From Morchella semilibera (Eukaryota; Ascomycota; Pezizomycetes; Pezizales; Morchellaceae): DNA of 64,000 nt. The DNA lies in assembly GCA_009192285.1 (NCBI GenBank), contig WBVU01000012.1, forward strand, positions 1,488,001-1,552,000, written 5' to 3'. Made by a program: the position numbers and the translations under genes. This document shows, piece by piece, positions 34,138 through 45,711 of this stretch (the stretch's first letter is position 1; every line of letters starts with the position of its first letter). The notes beneath the pieces are model-generated. The model had not been told where the DNA came from, made no database searches, and saw only the letters and a list, made by a program, of their open reading frames with translations.

Positions 34138-36038
34138 ATGGCTGAATCATCCTTAGCTGCTGACCTTTTGGCCGACTTCAACGAATCTGAAAATGAGGAC
34201 GACGACTTTGGCACAGAGAACGGAGCACCTCACTCCCCTGAGCCTAACCGTATCAAGTCGCGTGACTTTCTGGAGCTTGATGGGGATGAAGAAGAGGATG
34301 GGTCCGAAGATGAAGAGATGGGGGGTGTATCTACAGGCGTAACGCGCGGAGGATCAGAGTTGGCAGACGATGACGATGAGGAGGCGAGGAAGGCAAAAGT
34401 GGAGAAAATGCAGCTAGGTGGTGTTGACGATGTCAGGAGTGTGGCCGGCCTGATGAAAATCCTTGAGCCTGTCTTAGAGGTGTGCCATCCTACCTGCAAT
34501 TTATTTTTCAATTCCGCACCCTTTCCTGTACACTTTTGAAGGTGATACTGACTTTGGATCTGGGATTGAAATAGAAAATCGAACATTACAAAGCCTTACC
34601 CCCTTCAACAGGGCCTCAGGGAAGCGTTGAGGATAATCCAGAGTACAAGCTTCTGGTTCAGTCCAATGCCCACGCCGTATCTATCGATAACGAGATCATC
34701 CTTGTACACAAGTTTATTCGTGATCACTATGCTGTTCGATTCCCAGAGCTCGAGAACCTCGTTACCAACCCGTTAGACTATGCTAGAACTGTCTCCATTA
34801 TTGGTAACGACCTGGATATCAAATCCTTGGAGGCCCGGAATGGGAATCGTCTGCGCACCTTTTTAGATGGACCTACCTTGATGATTGTCACCGTAGAAGC
34901 GACAACCACATCTGGCCGCGACTTGTCCGACAAAGAGCTTGCGGTTACAATGAGGGCTTGTGAGATGACTCAGGCTCTCGATAGTGCAAAACGAACAATC
35001 ACAGCATATGTTGAATCCCGCATGTCCATCTTTGCACCTAATACATCAGCTATCGTTGGATCTCAAACTGCTGCACAGCTCATAAACTTTGCAGGTGGGT
35101 TGAGAGGACTTGCTGCCACTCCAGCTTGCAATATTCCAGCCCTAGGTTCAAAACGACAAACCCAAGCAGGGTTGGCAACAAATATTGGGGTCCGCCAACA
35201 AGGATACCTATTCAACTCCTCAATTATCCGTAACATACCAACGGATCTGAAGAAGCAAGCAATGCGGATTGTTTCTGCAAAGCTCATCCTGGCTGCCCGC
35301 GTTGATTTTTCACACTCTTCAACTGACGGGTCTCAGGGCGAGGACCTCAAAGAACAAGTTCTTGAAAAACTAGAGAAACTTACTATACCCCCACCAAATA
35401 AGGGACCGAAGGCCTTGCCGGCACCCGATGACAAACCTGCCCGTAAACGTGGAGGAAGAAGGGCAAGAAAAGCAAAGGATGCTACTGCAATGACGGATCT
35501 CCGAAAGGCACAAAATCGGATGGCCTTTGGAAGGCAGGAGGAGGAGACTGGATATGGTACTGGCGATAGCACACGGGGCCTCGGGATGATTGGTCAGGAG
35601 CAAACCGGACGTATTCGTGCGTTGCAAGTTGACCAACGTACTCGGGCAAAACTTGGGAAATACAATCCAGGATGGGGCACTTCAAATCCCGCTACCAGTA
35701 CCCAGTCGAGAATTGGGGGTGCACAATCCATTCTTGGCTCTCGATCATCCACCGGACCAGGTCTTGCAGCTCTGGGTGGGAGAAGTACTTTTGGTGGTGC
35801 GGGCCCTAGTGGTACCGCTAGTAGTCTGGCTTTTACCCCAGTACAGGGGATTGAGTTGATTGACCCCAAGGTGGCTGCCGAAAGGAAGAGGAAGGCTGCT
35901 GCTGAAGAAGATAGATATTTTGCGGGTGGGACATTCAGTATGGTCGGCGGCGGTACAAGCACACTCCCGAGCAAGAAGCTTGACACTGGAAAGGCAAAAG
36001 GATTAATGTTGCCCCCTTCCATCCCTCGCAAGAGTTGA
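34138..36038 (+). CDS. PRP31: U4/U6 snRNP protein Prp31
   Basis: Two exons, 34138..34479 and 34575..36038 (95-nt intron), give 601 aa; the joined text LMKILEPVLE-KIEHYKALP is the expected Prp31 continuation. After an acidic N-terminus comes the NOSIC region (DNPEYKLLVQSNA, IDNEIILVHKFIRDHY, FPELENLV). The Nop domain follows at about 230-315 with PNTSAIVGSQTAAQLINFAG and GLAATPACNIPALG, which bind the 15.5K-U4 kink-turn. A basic nuclear signal RKRGGRRARKAK lies near residue 405 and is followed by the Prp31 C-terminal domain (RMAFGRQEEE). Prp31 bridges U4/U6 and U5 in the tri-snRNP. It is followed about 1.1 kb downstream, on the same strand, by CWC22, another spliceosome gene. No frame problem seen. 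Confidence 0.95.
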
Positions 36039-37171
36039 TAGATGTGGTAAGGAAACTCGACTGAATATATCGTAAGGGAATTGTTCTCCACGAATCTTAT
36101 TGATTTTTGGTTGGCTTGGTGGGGGGGTGGGGACCCCGCCGCGTGTACTTAGAAGCAACAGGAGCGCACGGGAGTGATTAAACCTTTACGTTCATGGGAT
36201 AGGCGTTTATTAAATGGTACTATTTCCTCTTCTTTTCTTTCACTTTTGTCTCTATAATCCTGTTAACAATGCTGGAATTCTTTATCGGTATCTTAGTAGG
36301 AAGTGTAATCAGTTCGGTCTGGGGTGGTGGTTCTGTCTGCAGTAGAGGTGCAGGGGTGAGGGTCTCTTTTATTATCATGGTTGCTAAAATCAAGGCTATG
36401 ATTATGGGAATACTCTTGTTCCCTGCCCAATGAGTTCCTACGTCCCCAGTGACACATTCAATCCACATAGATATCTCTTGACTGTGGATGTGGCTGCCGA
36501 CCTTTGCGTGGTGCAGGGCGGGCGCTTAGTTGGCAGTGGGTCTGGCTGTCAGTAACCAGAAATCCGCAATATGTAGTAGGGCTCTTTGTCTACATACTAG
36601 GTCCTTTGCGCAAAAGACTCCGAGTCTTTCTCCGGTAATCTGATTGGTGCCTATCCTCCCGTCAACAAATCACACAGGCAGGAAAAGGCTCTGGGGGTCT
36701 TTTGCGTAAAGGGTCTAATAGAGTATAGCCTCGACTCAATTTTTTGCTATCTTAGGAATCAATCAATGGTAAAAGCCGACTCCGCCCATAAGATCTTAAG
36801 AGCCCATCAGAGATATTTGGCTGAGTGGCGTGGGTTGGACCTGGTGACCCATGCTACGTGGCCGAGTGCCTCTAGGACTCGCTGAAGGGGGTCTACTTTA
36901 CTACATGTAGCATTGATCAGTAGTAGCGACTCTCCTCCTAAAAGTAATGATTCCCAAATAGGTTAGTACTGTAGCTGACTCAGCAAACACACGCGACGCG
37001 AAGGAAGAAGCATACTCTGAATGCTTTGACAGCCCATCCGTCAACACCACTCAAAACCGATCATCCAGCCTACCACTGCACCGATTAATACCACCCTGCT
37101 TCCCTTCACCTGTAGGTGTATATCCATCCTGCAGTTTATAATACCACTTTCTCCTGTTATTCCAAATTGCA
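36039..37171. other. Intergenic region PRP31 - CWC22
   Basis: Contains a small MITE (36600-36715), TACATGTA in the 10-mer CTACATGTAG (36901-36910), and an 82-codon minus-strand ORF (36220-36468) with one hydrophobic segment (SIPIIIALILATMII) that I cannot assign; it could be a small membrane protein or chance. Confidence 0.45.
36600..36715. mobile_element. Small TA-flanked MITE
   Basis: 116 bp between TA dinucleotides (36598-36599 and 36716-36717). Ends are inverted repeats of about 35 bp at roughly 75-80% identity. The left begins GGTCCTTTGCGCAAAAGAC and the right, read inward, GACCCTTTACGCAAAAGAC. No coding capacity. TA flanks fit mobilisation by a Tc1/mariner-type transposase, but its ends do not match the Tc1 element at 25932. 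Confidence 0.7.
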
Positions 37172-39979
37172 ATGGAGGACGTAGTTGTCCAATCCGTGGT
37201 TCGCCTCCCATCGCCTCCCCCCCAATCTACAAACAGCAAGCGCAAATGGTCACCATCCTCAACATCACCATCCCCACGTCGCTATCGCTCGCCCCCCCGG
37301 GGTCCGGCTCGTGGGGGCCCATTACTTCCTGATATCGATCCCCAACGCGCTATGGAACGCGAGCGACAACTCGCCGAGAGGATGCGTCAGCGGGAATCGG
37401 AGAAGGAGAAGGAACAGGAGAAGCCAAAACTCGATCCGAAAGCTGAATACGAGAAGCTCCTCTCTATGAGATCTGGGGGTACATATATCCCGCCAGCCCG
37501 CCTGCGCGCTTTACAGGCACAAATCACCGATAAGAACTCAAAGGAATATCAGCGCATGGCATGGGAGGCTCTGAAGAAGAGCATCAACGGACTAATCAAT
37601 AAGGTTAACGTTTCAAACATCAAACATATTGTTCCGGAGCTTTTTGGGGAAAATTTGATTCGTGGCAGGGGGCTCTACTGTAGATCGATTATGAAGGCAC
37701 AGGCTGCATCTTTGCCATTCACCGCTATTTATGCTGCCATGACCGCCATTGTCAATACGAAATTGCCTCAGGTTGGCGAACTGTTGTTGAACAGGCTTGT
37801 GGTCCAATTCCGGAAAGCATTCAAGAGAAATGACAAGGCAGTGTGTCTCAGTAGTACTACCTTTATTGCCCATCTTTGCAATCAGCAGGTTGCCAATGAG
37901 ATTTTAGCAATTGAAATTCTTATGCTTCTCTTGAATAAGCCGACTGATGATTCTGTGGAGATCGCTGTGGGTTTAATGCGGGAAGTTGGTGCTCACCTTG
38001 AAGAGATGTCACCTCCGGCAAATAACGCCGTTTACGAACAGTTCAGAAACAATTCTTCACGAGGCTAATATCGATAAGCGGATTCAGTATATGATTGAGG
38101 TCTTGTTTCAAGTCCGCAAGGATAAGTACAAAGACCACCCCATCATAAAGGAGGAGCTGGATCTAGTTGAGGAAGAGGACCAAATCACTCATAGGACCGA
38201 GCTAGATGATGACATCGATACAGCTGACGGTTTGAATGTATTCAAATTTGATCCTGACTGGGAGGAACACGAGGAGCTTTATAGAAAGACAAAGGCAGAA
38301 ATCTTGGGGGAAGGCAGCGAGGATGGAAGCGACGAGGGCGAGGACGATGATAGTAGTGATGAGGACGAGGAAAAACAAGAGGATAAAAAAATCGAAATTC
38401 AAGATCAGACTAATACAAATCTGGTCAACCTGCGAAGAACGATTTACCTTACTATAATGTCCTCGGTCGACTTTGAGGAATGTTGTCACAAGCTTATGAA
38501 GGTATATACTCACCCTGCTGTGATAAAAAGTTGAAACTGACAGCTTGGGATAGATTACGCTTCCTGCGGGGCTGGAGAAGGAACTCTGCTTGATGGTCAT
38601 TGAATGTTGTTCCCAGGAGCGCACATACAGCAAATTTTACGGGCTGATTGGCGAACGATTCGCAAAGTTGAACCGACTTTGGACCGAGTTATTTGAGGAG
38701 TGTTTTCGAACGTATTACGATACAATCCATAGATATGAAACTAACCGTTTGCGTAACATTGCGCGGTTTTTTGGGCATCAGTTATCCAGCGATGCTCTGG
38801 GTTGGCATGTTCTCTCTGTTGTTCACATAAACGAAGAGGAGACTACTTCCTCGTCACGCATTTTCGTCAAGATTCTTTTCCAGGACCTGGCGGAATGTAT
38901 GGGGATGAAGAAGTTACAAGAGCGGTTGAAGGACCCATTTCTTCAGGACGCCTACACCGGACTTTTTCCTAAGGATAACCCAAGAAATACTAGGTTTTCT
39001 ATTAATTACTTTACTAGTATCGGTATGGGCGGTGTTACTGAGGACATGAGGGAGCACCTCAAGAACAACGTTATATCTCAAGCAGCTATTGCTCCGCCTC
39101 CACCAGCCGGAGATGTATCAGATGCAAGCTCAATTAGCTCCAGGTCCAGTTATTCGTATTATACTGGAAGTTCACGCTCCAGGTCCCGATCCCGTTCCGG
39201 ATCCTATGACAGCCGGTCAAGGAGCCGGAGTAGAGGAAGGCCCTCCAAAGGGAAAGGAAAAGCACGAAGCTACACGCGATCTCTTAGTGGAAGCGACCGC
39301 AGCCGGAGTCCCAGCCGGAGTCGGAGCCGCAGTCGGAGCAAGAGTTATGATTCTTACTCAAACCGCTCAATGTCTTACTCGCGCTCTCGAAGTCGATCAT
39401 TATCGCCATATGCAAGGAAAACAAAACGGGAAAGATCTTTATCAAGGGATTCTGGGAGTTCAAGGTCCGGATCTCGATCTCGGTCCCGGTCATATACTCC
39501 AGCAAAAAAAGGAGGCCACAGAACCACGAGGGAGGCGGCGGTCTAGATCTTATTCATCCTCCATCAACGACCGATCTCGGAAAGCCATTGTTAGAGACCG
39601 TAGTTACTCATCAGCCAGCCGTAGTCCTTCACATTTTAGCAGATCGCCGACCCCCAAACGCTCCGTCAAGAGCCGAAAGGACAGCTATACCCCGCCACCA
39701 CGAAGCAGACGACGAAGCCCCACTCCTGGCGACAGTAGAAGCAGGAGCCGGAGCCCACCGCCAGCGCGTAGTCCTGACAAGGATAGGGACAGGGGTTCGG
39801 GGAGGTGGGATAGGCATGATGGAAGGAGGGATAAGGGGGATAATTATCGGGGAAGTAGTGGAAAAGACAGGGGGAACCCAAGATACGATACCAGGAGAAG
39901 GAACGAGGGGCCTGTTAATGAAACCTGCGAACAAGGTGGAAGAGGGGCAGGCAGAGTTAGAGCTGCTGACTTCTTGTGA
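37172..39979 (+). CDS. CWC22: Pre-mRNA splicing factor Cwc22, frame broken twice
   Basis: Exons 37172..38501 and 38554..39979 (52-nt intron). The N-terminus is RS/SP-rich. The MIF4G domain covers about 135-330 ([38 protein letters not shown]). The region [15 protein letters not shown] and the MA3 domain ([20 protein letters not shown], then [12 protein letters not shown]-like and [12 protein letters not shown]) follow, then a long RS domain. As sequenced the frame breaks twice: one extra A near 38051 (FRN to [10 protein letters not shown]) and one extra A in the A7 run 39504-39510, after which the RS-rich frame continues to 39979. Discounting both, coding length is an exact multiple of three (917 codons). 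Cwc22 recruits eIF4A3 to the spliceosome and is essential in yeast, so sequencing error is likelier than loss. Confidence 0.88.
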
Positions 39980-40853
39980 GGCAGAATTTATAGCTCTGGA
40001 CTGTGCCAGGGGCGCTAATCCCCACACTATCAAATTCTGCTGTGTCATTTTCTGAACTGTTTTCCTTTTTTCTTGCAATGGACTTAAAATATGGTCTTGG
40101 AAAACACGAGCAAATGGGTCTGGGTGTATTGAGTTAGATTGGGATGCTTGGTGGATAGTTTAAATTGCTCTTTTCTTTCTACAATTGCAAATATGGAATA
40201 TGGGGAGCAGCCAGGATGTGGGCCAGTTCTATAATGCGTGTCGTCTATCTTTTAAATCAAAACACATACCTTGAGAAATTTAACTGATACCCATAACGTA
40301 AAGACACTCTGCAATGTCTGGTTTTATAGTGCTAGGCAGTTATACTTATAATTAGTCAACCTACAATTCATTCCTGCGTTAGTTATCCCATAATCCATTA
40401 AAGCTGCCTATTGATTCGTGTGGCGTATTTTCAGCCGTGGCTTGTGTCTGGATCACGTACCTATTCGGCTGCTACCCCTGAGTACCAGATTACCGTATTA
40501 ACTAGAATAGAAGGCCTGTCACACAAGACGTTGAAATTCCCATATTTGGTTGTTTGTCTTGAATACACCCCCTAATCTCTCACTCTGGCTTGAAAAGGCA
40601 ACTTCGACGTCTTGTGTAACGGGCCTTCTATTGTAAGTTAATAAGCCGTGGTTCAGAACAGGGCACATGCAAGCCGGGGTCTTGGCAGAGGCTCATCTTA
40701 CTACAAGTATGTATTTATCATGCAAAGTCTGATTAGTGGTGTAAGAAAAGATTTAAAATATACATTTTTGGTTGTTTTGCATTGGTAGTATAAATACACC
40801 AGCCTTGTGATTATTATCTAGTGAACTATAAGAGTTAAGTCCTCATTATGTGC
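39980..40853. other. Intergenic region CWC22 - URB2 (convergent ends)
   Basis: 3' flanks of two convergent genes plus a MITE (40505-40633). No gene recognised. Confidence 0.55.
40505..40633. mobile_element. TA-flanked MITE
   Basis: 129 bp flanked by TA (40503-40504, 40634-40635). Inverted repeats of about 40 bp share AATAGAAGGCC, ACACAAGACGT and GAA at the two ends with few mismatches. The flanks TATTAAC and GTTAATA extend the symmetry, so the true ends could be about 10 bp further out. No ORF. Confidence 0.75.
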
Positions 40854-43800
40854 TCAGAACTTTTCATTCGTCCCTCCACCAACTCTATTGTATTCATCTC
40901 TAAACTCCTTGAGCATTGCTCTCCCCTCTCTATCCACGGTTCTGGCAAATGCCTTAACCCCCTCAGTTCCTAAAACTCCGAATATGGTATTAATGCTAAC
41001 TTTGATGTCACCATCAATCCCACCTTCTAAATTGCCTTTCAAAATGTCCCCCAATAGCCCGCCGACACAACTAGCCACCTCGCGTTTTTCGCGGTCTCTA
41101 ACGCTGTTCACAAGATTATCATCGGCCCTCCCTCGAGTCTTACCTCTCACAGAAGATGCGGATGGTTCACAAAAGGTTGTGAGCAGCCGGTTAAAGCTAT
41201 CGGCACATTTGTCCGTAATTTTAGGCATTTGCGCTGTTGTCGTCTTCGGTAGGAGCCATGGAGGATGAACAATTTTGTCAGACTTTTTGCGCTCCCCGGC
41301 TGCTTTGCGTTTGAAAATACAATGGAGTAAGGACTGAAGAGCAGCTACCACAAGGTGATAGCGGCTACCCCTAATCCTTCTTCGGTGTTGAGACAGGGTT
41401 AGCCGTAAAGTATTGCATAGCCTGAAGAAAACCTCGTCTGCAATTACTATAGTGGGGGTGAATTGGGGCCCTGATGGTGATGAGGTAATTGCCACAGATG
41501 CCATGGTTTCGTCGATGTTATATTGCATTACTGACCACGTCTATTGTCCAGTTTTGGTTAGTTATCATGTCTGTGTAAATGATTATGACGATGCTTACCT
41601 TTTCACGCAAAATGATATCCATGCAATCTATCACGGCCAAGAATTCCGTAGCGGACTTGGCTTTGGGCAAGTTCCGTGCCAATTTTGAAAATACTTTTGA
41701 AAGGCAGTCAATGATTGATTTCGATTTATGCTCATCTTCCGGAACTATACTTCACGCATTAGTTCGAGTCCAAGGTAAGGGTTATTAATTGCCGTTGCCG
41801 TTGACAATGTCGTTTTTTCCACAGCAGGGGGGGGGGGGGGGTTCACGTTTTGCTCCATTTATTAAAATCCTCAGGATTTCCCAATATGCTGGTCTTGGAG
41901 TGTCTTCTAATGAAAAACACCCTCCAATAACTGCCCCGATACAGTCTAGATAGACCTTCGGATCCATTGTCGATACCATTTCATTATAAGCAAGGGTAAT
42001 CTCTGTTTTGTAACATCTTGCGGGTACTATTGAGGTATGAGTACTAGAGCAAAGTCGAAATAGGTGGATGATCAAACATACACGAATCCAACATCGCCAC
42101 CACCAAAGCTGTTGTGTTTATGACTTCCTCACTAGTCTCACAAGAAGCGCAAAGTATCATAACGGTTTCTGCAAGGACATGAGTTGCATCCCCTGCATCA
42201 CCCTCTGCTGAATGTCTTGATACTGTTAGGACTTGTGGAAGGGTTGTCTTTACACGCTCGATAATATTTTGCGCAAATCCTAATACCTCTATCGTAGTTT
42301 TAGCATGTACTGACTCCGGAAAATCGTATGGTTAAAAAATACCCACCTTTTTTATCCCTAGGGGTTCGGTCAAGTACCCATATCCTCCGCCACGCCCTGA
42401 CCAAATACCCGTTTATCTCCCCTGTCTCTGTTAAATTCCGTAGATGCTCAAGAAGTTTCTTCCGCAATTGTTGAACTTCATTTCCCTCTCCTGCCCTCCA
42501 AAACTCTTCGATGATGATTTCACAACCCTTCACAGGTCCTGCCTTTGGCTTCCCTGAACGGAGGAATCCCCTTTCAGATAACTCCACCAAATTTGCCAGA
42601 AACTCACGACTTCTTTCTTGTTCTTTTGTAGAAAATATGCATCTGCTTTCTAATTAGCATGTCCCAAGATCACGAGTATAACATTTGGACAAGCCTTAGT
42701 ATCTTTCTTGCTGCCTCCCCTTGGCCGCCTTCTTCAATTAACCAAGCCATAAACCCTTTCACATCTCTTGCCTAATATATATAGTCAAATCTTTGGTCCC
42801 AGTATCATAAATGAAAAGTTACTCACCAGAAAGGAGCTGGCGTTTCCCAAAGCCCAGAGCCTTGCAACTAGCCCTTTCACCTCATCACTCAGGTGGACAA
42901 ACGATCTTTCTTTCTGAAGGGTAGAATTGAGCAGTACCAAAGTATCCAGTATTCTTTCTCTGGTTGCCCGTTTAATAGCCTCAAGTGGGTATTTTGAGAT
43001 ACTTTGAATCAAGAATTTGTAACATTCTGCGTCACTCTCGTTTATTGAAACACCTCTGCCCTTTTCGATACCCCCTAATAATATACTCATATCTTGAGAG
43101 ACTCCAAAGCGAGATTCCAATGTTGTTACGAGTGCGGCAAGTATGGCGTCTATGTTACCCTATAAGCAGCCGAAGAAATCAAAAATATTTCAGTGGGGGT
43201 AAGAAATATACCTTTCAATGAAGGGTATTCATATGAAATACCTCTAGCCATCATAGCCTGCCATACGTTCCTTCCAGTAAGATCACCCATCTTCTGCGCG
43301 ATGTCATTTTTGATTGCCATACTCAAAAACCCATCCACAAACCCTGTCCGAATATCTGGCTGAGCTCGCTCTAAAACTAACATCCATCTACCCACCACGC
43401 CCAAAAGAAACGCAACCCCGAGGTTTCCTAGATCGATATCCCCTATAGAACGGTCCCAACTCCTTGTGGTTCCCTTCATTGCTTTAATAAACACACCAAG
43501 CACCTCAGCTTGGCCCTCATCATCCGCACTGCCAACCAATGCTTCCCCAATAAATAAGGCCTTTCTTGCGTTATCACCTGTTCCACTCTCTATGCACTTC
43601 CTAAGCCTCTTCAACATCCCCCCTTGCTTGCCATCGGCCAATCCTTTCTCGAATTGTAGACCCCTCACCAAAGCTCTCCATCCTCTCCATCCCGGATCGC
43701 CATCGAAAACATGTTCAGAAAGCCTATTTAGCAGAGCTTTTATCTTGTTGTAGGTATCTTCTCTCCCCACACCTCTTAAAACACTGTCAATAACAACCCA

Positions 43801-45711
43801 GCTTCTTCTTTGAATGGCGGTTTTAAGGATATTCTCGATCTGCCCTGATAGTAGGGAAGTCTCCATCCGTTCTGAAAAAAGTTTCGCAACTCTATCGCTC
43901 TCCCAAATTCCATCTTGGGTCTCATTTTTTTGCAATTCTGAGATCCAAATGTTTACAAAGCCTTCGAGGTCTCGAGCCTTGACAAAACCGTCAATTAGTA
44001 GCCCTAATATCTCATAGGTAATCTCCTGACCCGCGGAATCATTTGTGAGGGCACTAAAGAGCTCCGAAGCCCGTTCTTGGTTTCCCTTTCCAAGGAATAT
44101 GTCAAAATCCAGCTTTAGAGCGAGTGTGACGATATCCCAGCGGATGGCTGAGCTTGCATTGCGGCGAGAAAGATTTGATATCCCATCTACAAGCTCAGAT
44201 ATCGTATTTGAAGAGATTGTGGTGCCAGTATCAACGAGAATTTCAAGTAGGCTCACGATTATTTCTGCGTCTGTATGATTAATGACTCTGATAGGAAATA
44301 AGGTCTGGAGAGCTGCGCTTGTAATTGATTCGAAGATCGCCTCTATGGTCGTTGGGTCCGGCTTTCTTTTCTTAGTCTGTGAGGCGATTGCAATCCTAAA
44401 GATATTAGAGACGCTGCCTTTCTTGGCCTTGAGGGGTTCTAGTAGAGGTTTTAGGTATTTCGAAGAGGGACTGGTAGTCGCTGGACCCGCAGGGAATAAA
44501 ACTTCATGAGGGAATATAAACTCAGCCAATAGCTGTTCTAGTTTGCGTCGGAGGTCATGCGTAATAGATGGCATCATTAACAGATGAGCTGCGGGAACAA
44601 GACATGAAGTTGAGAATATCATTGAAAGCTATGGTTTCTGCGGTCAGATGATGGTCTTTCAATTGTAGAAAGAATCCGCTTTGTACCTTCTTTAGTTGAG
44701 GATTTCCCCATACACAACTCCGCCAAACATTCACGACAATACTTACCCATTCTTCCTCTAACCCCACCCCTTCCCGCACCAGCACTTGACAAGCCTCTAG
44801 AAAGGACCCTAAAATCTGTGCACCAATCTCGGGGGTTCCCCTTAAAACCGCAACGACGTTTCCTTCTCCTTTTCCAGCCCCTAGGTTCTCTTGAATGTAG
44901 GACAATACGCCGCTGACACTTACCAAGAAACCACGAAGTTTTGAGGGTGTCCACCTCGCCGGTAGAAGTTGCTCTGGGGAGCTGGCGGAAGAGTCGGAGG
45001 AAACCGTTTGCTCCGGAGTACTGTAAATCTCCTCACCCTCCATGTCAGTCTCTCCATTCCTCTCACCAGCTGCCGAATCCGTCTTCTGTAACAACACCAC
45101 TTCGGAAAGTGCCTTTGAGATAAGTTGTAGGACATTATGTTTCTTTAAAAATCCACCGCTAGATGTGGAAAGTGGTAGAAGGCGTAGAAGAAATCTCCAG
45201 AACTCTGGATCGCACCGTGCCCTATTATAAGTAAGTACTGAAACAGGGAATATTTAAAGCCAAAAAGCGAGTTCTTACTCCGGTGCACCACGATCGTCTT
45301 GCCCTAATCTTTGTAACAACCACTCCAATAGCCAATCCTCCTTCTGAGGAAAGTATATATTTTTCTCCTTTTTTCCTCCAGTAGTGTCATCAAGAACTGC
45401 TAAAGCGAAGGGAAGTAGGGCTGTAATCGGAACATCGCGAGAGCGCAGATGTTTAGTAATTTCGGCTGTTTTCTGGAGCGGAATGGTCTGGACAGTCAGT
45501 AAGGAGATTTATTTGAAAGTACGAGTCGACATTTTGGTAAACCTACAGGGTCCAGAGAGGTCGACATCAGGAAATAGCTTGGCCCTAGAGATGAAGGACT
45601 TGATAAATTTTAGAGTGGCACGAGCATGGGTTAGAGAAGTCGCATTCCCAGTGTATTACTAAGCAGCCGGAATATCACTATCACGTGATACTTACTAAAC
45701 GATTCAGCCAT
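40854..45711 (-). CDS. URB2: Nucleolar pre-rRNA processing protein Urb2/Npa2
   Basis: A large multi-exon gene. The last exon (from about 41530 to 40854) encodes the Urb2/Npa2 C-terminal domain: LRLTLSQHRRRIRGSRYHLV, CADSFNRLLTTFCEPSASSV, and an end resembling FDVL..EG...AMLKEFRDEYNR. Well-defined junctions upstream are exon 45279..45487 (5' limit provisional), intron 45222..45278, exon 44687..45221, intron 44629..44686, exon 43212..44628, intron 43150..43211, exon 42827..43149, each joining in frame. Further exons lie near 42730, 42350-42600, 42090-42290, 41860-42050 and 41590-41770. Repeated helical text (NVWRSCVWGNPQLKK, EFWRFLLRLL) fits the alpha-solenoid family. The first exons (ATG proposed at 45711) do not join cleanly, so the N-terminus is uncertain. 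Urb2 acts with Urb1 in early 60S assembly. Confidence 0.82.

Noticed and set aside
36220-36468. 82-codon ORF with a hydrophobic segment
   Set aside because: Too short, no family match, no splice or conservation evidence; mentioned only in the intergenic entry.
39629-40078. Minus-strand ORF opposite the CWC22 RS domain
   Set aside because: Shadow of the RS-repeat coding strand; the sense frame has the RS dipeptides expected of Cwc22.
44619-44954. Frames overlapping the URB2 exon junction near 44620, read first as a frameshift
   Set aside because: Splicing 44629..44686 (donor after NPQLKK, acceptor CATAG) joins the frames cleanly, so no indel is needed.
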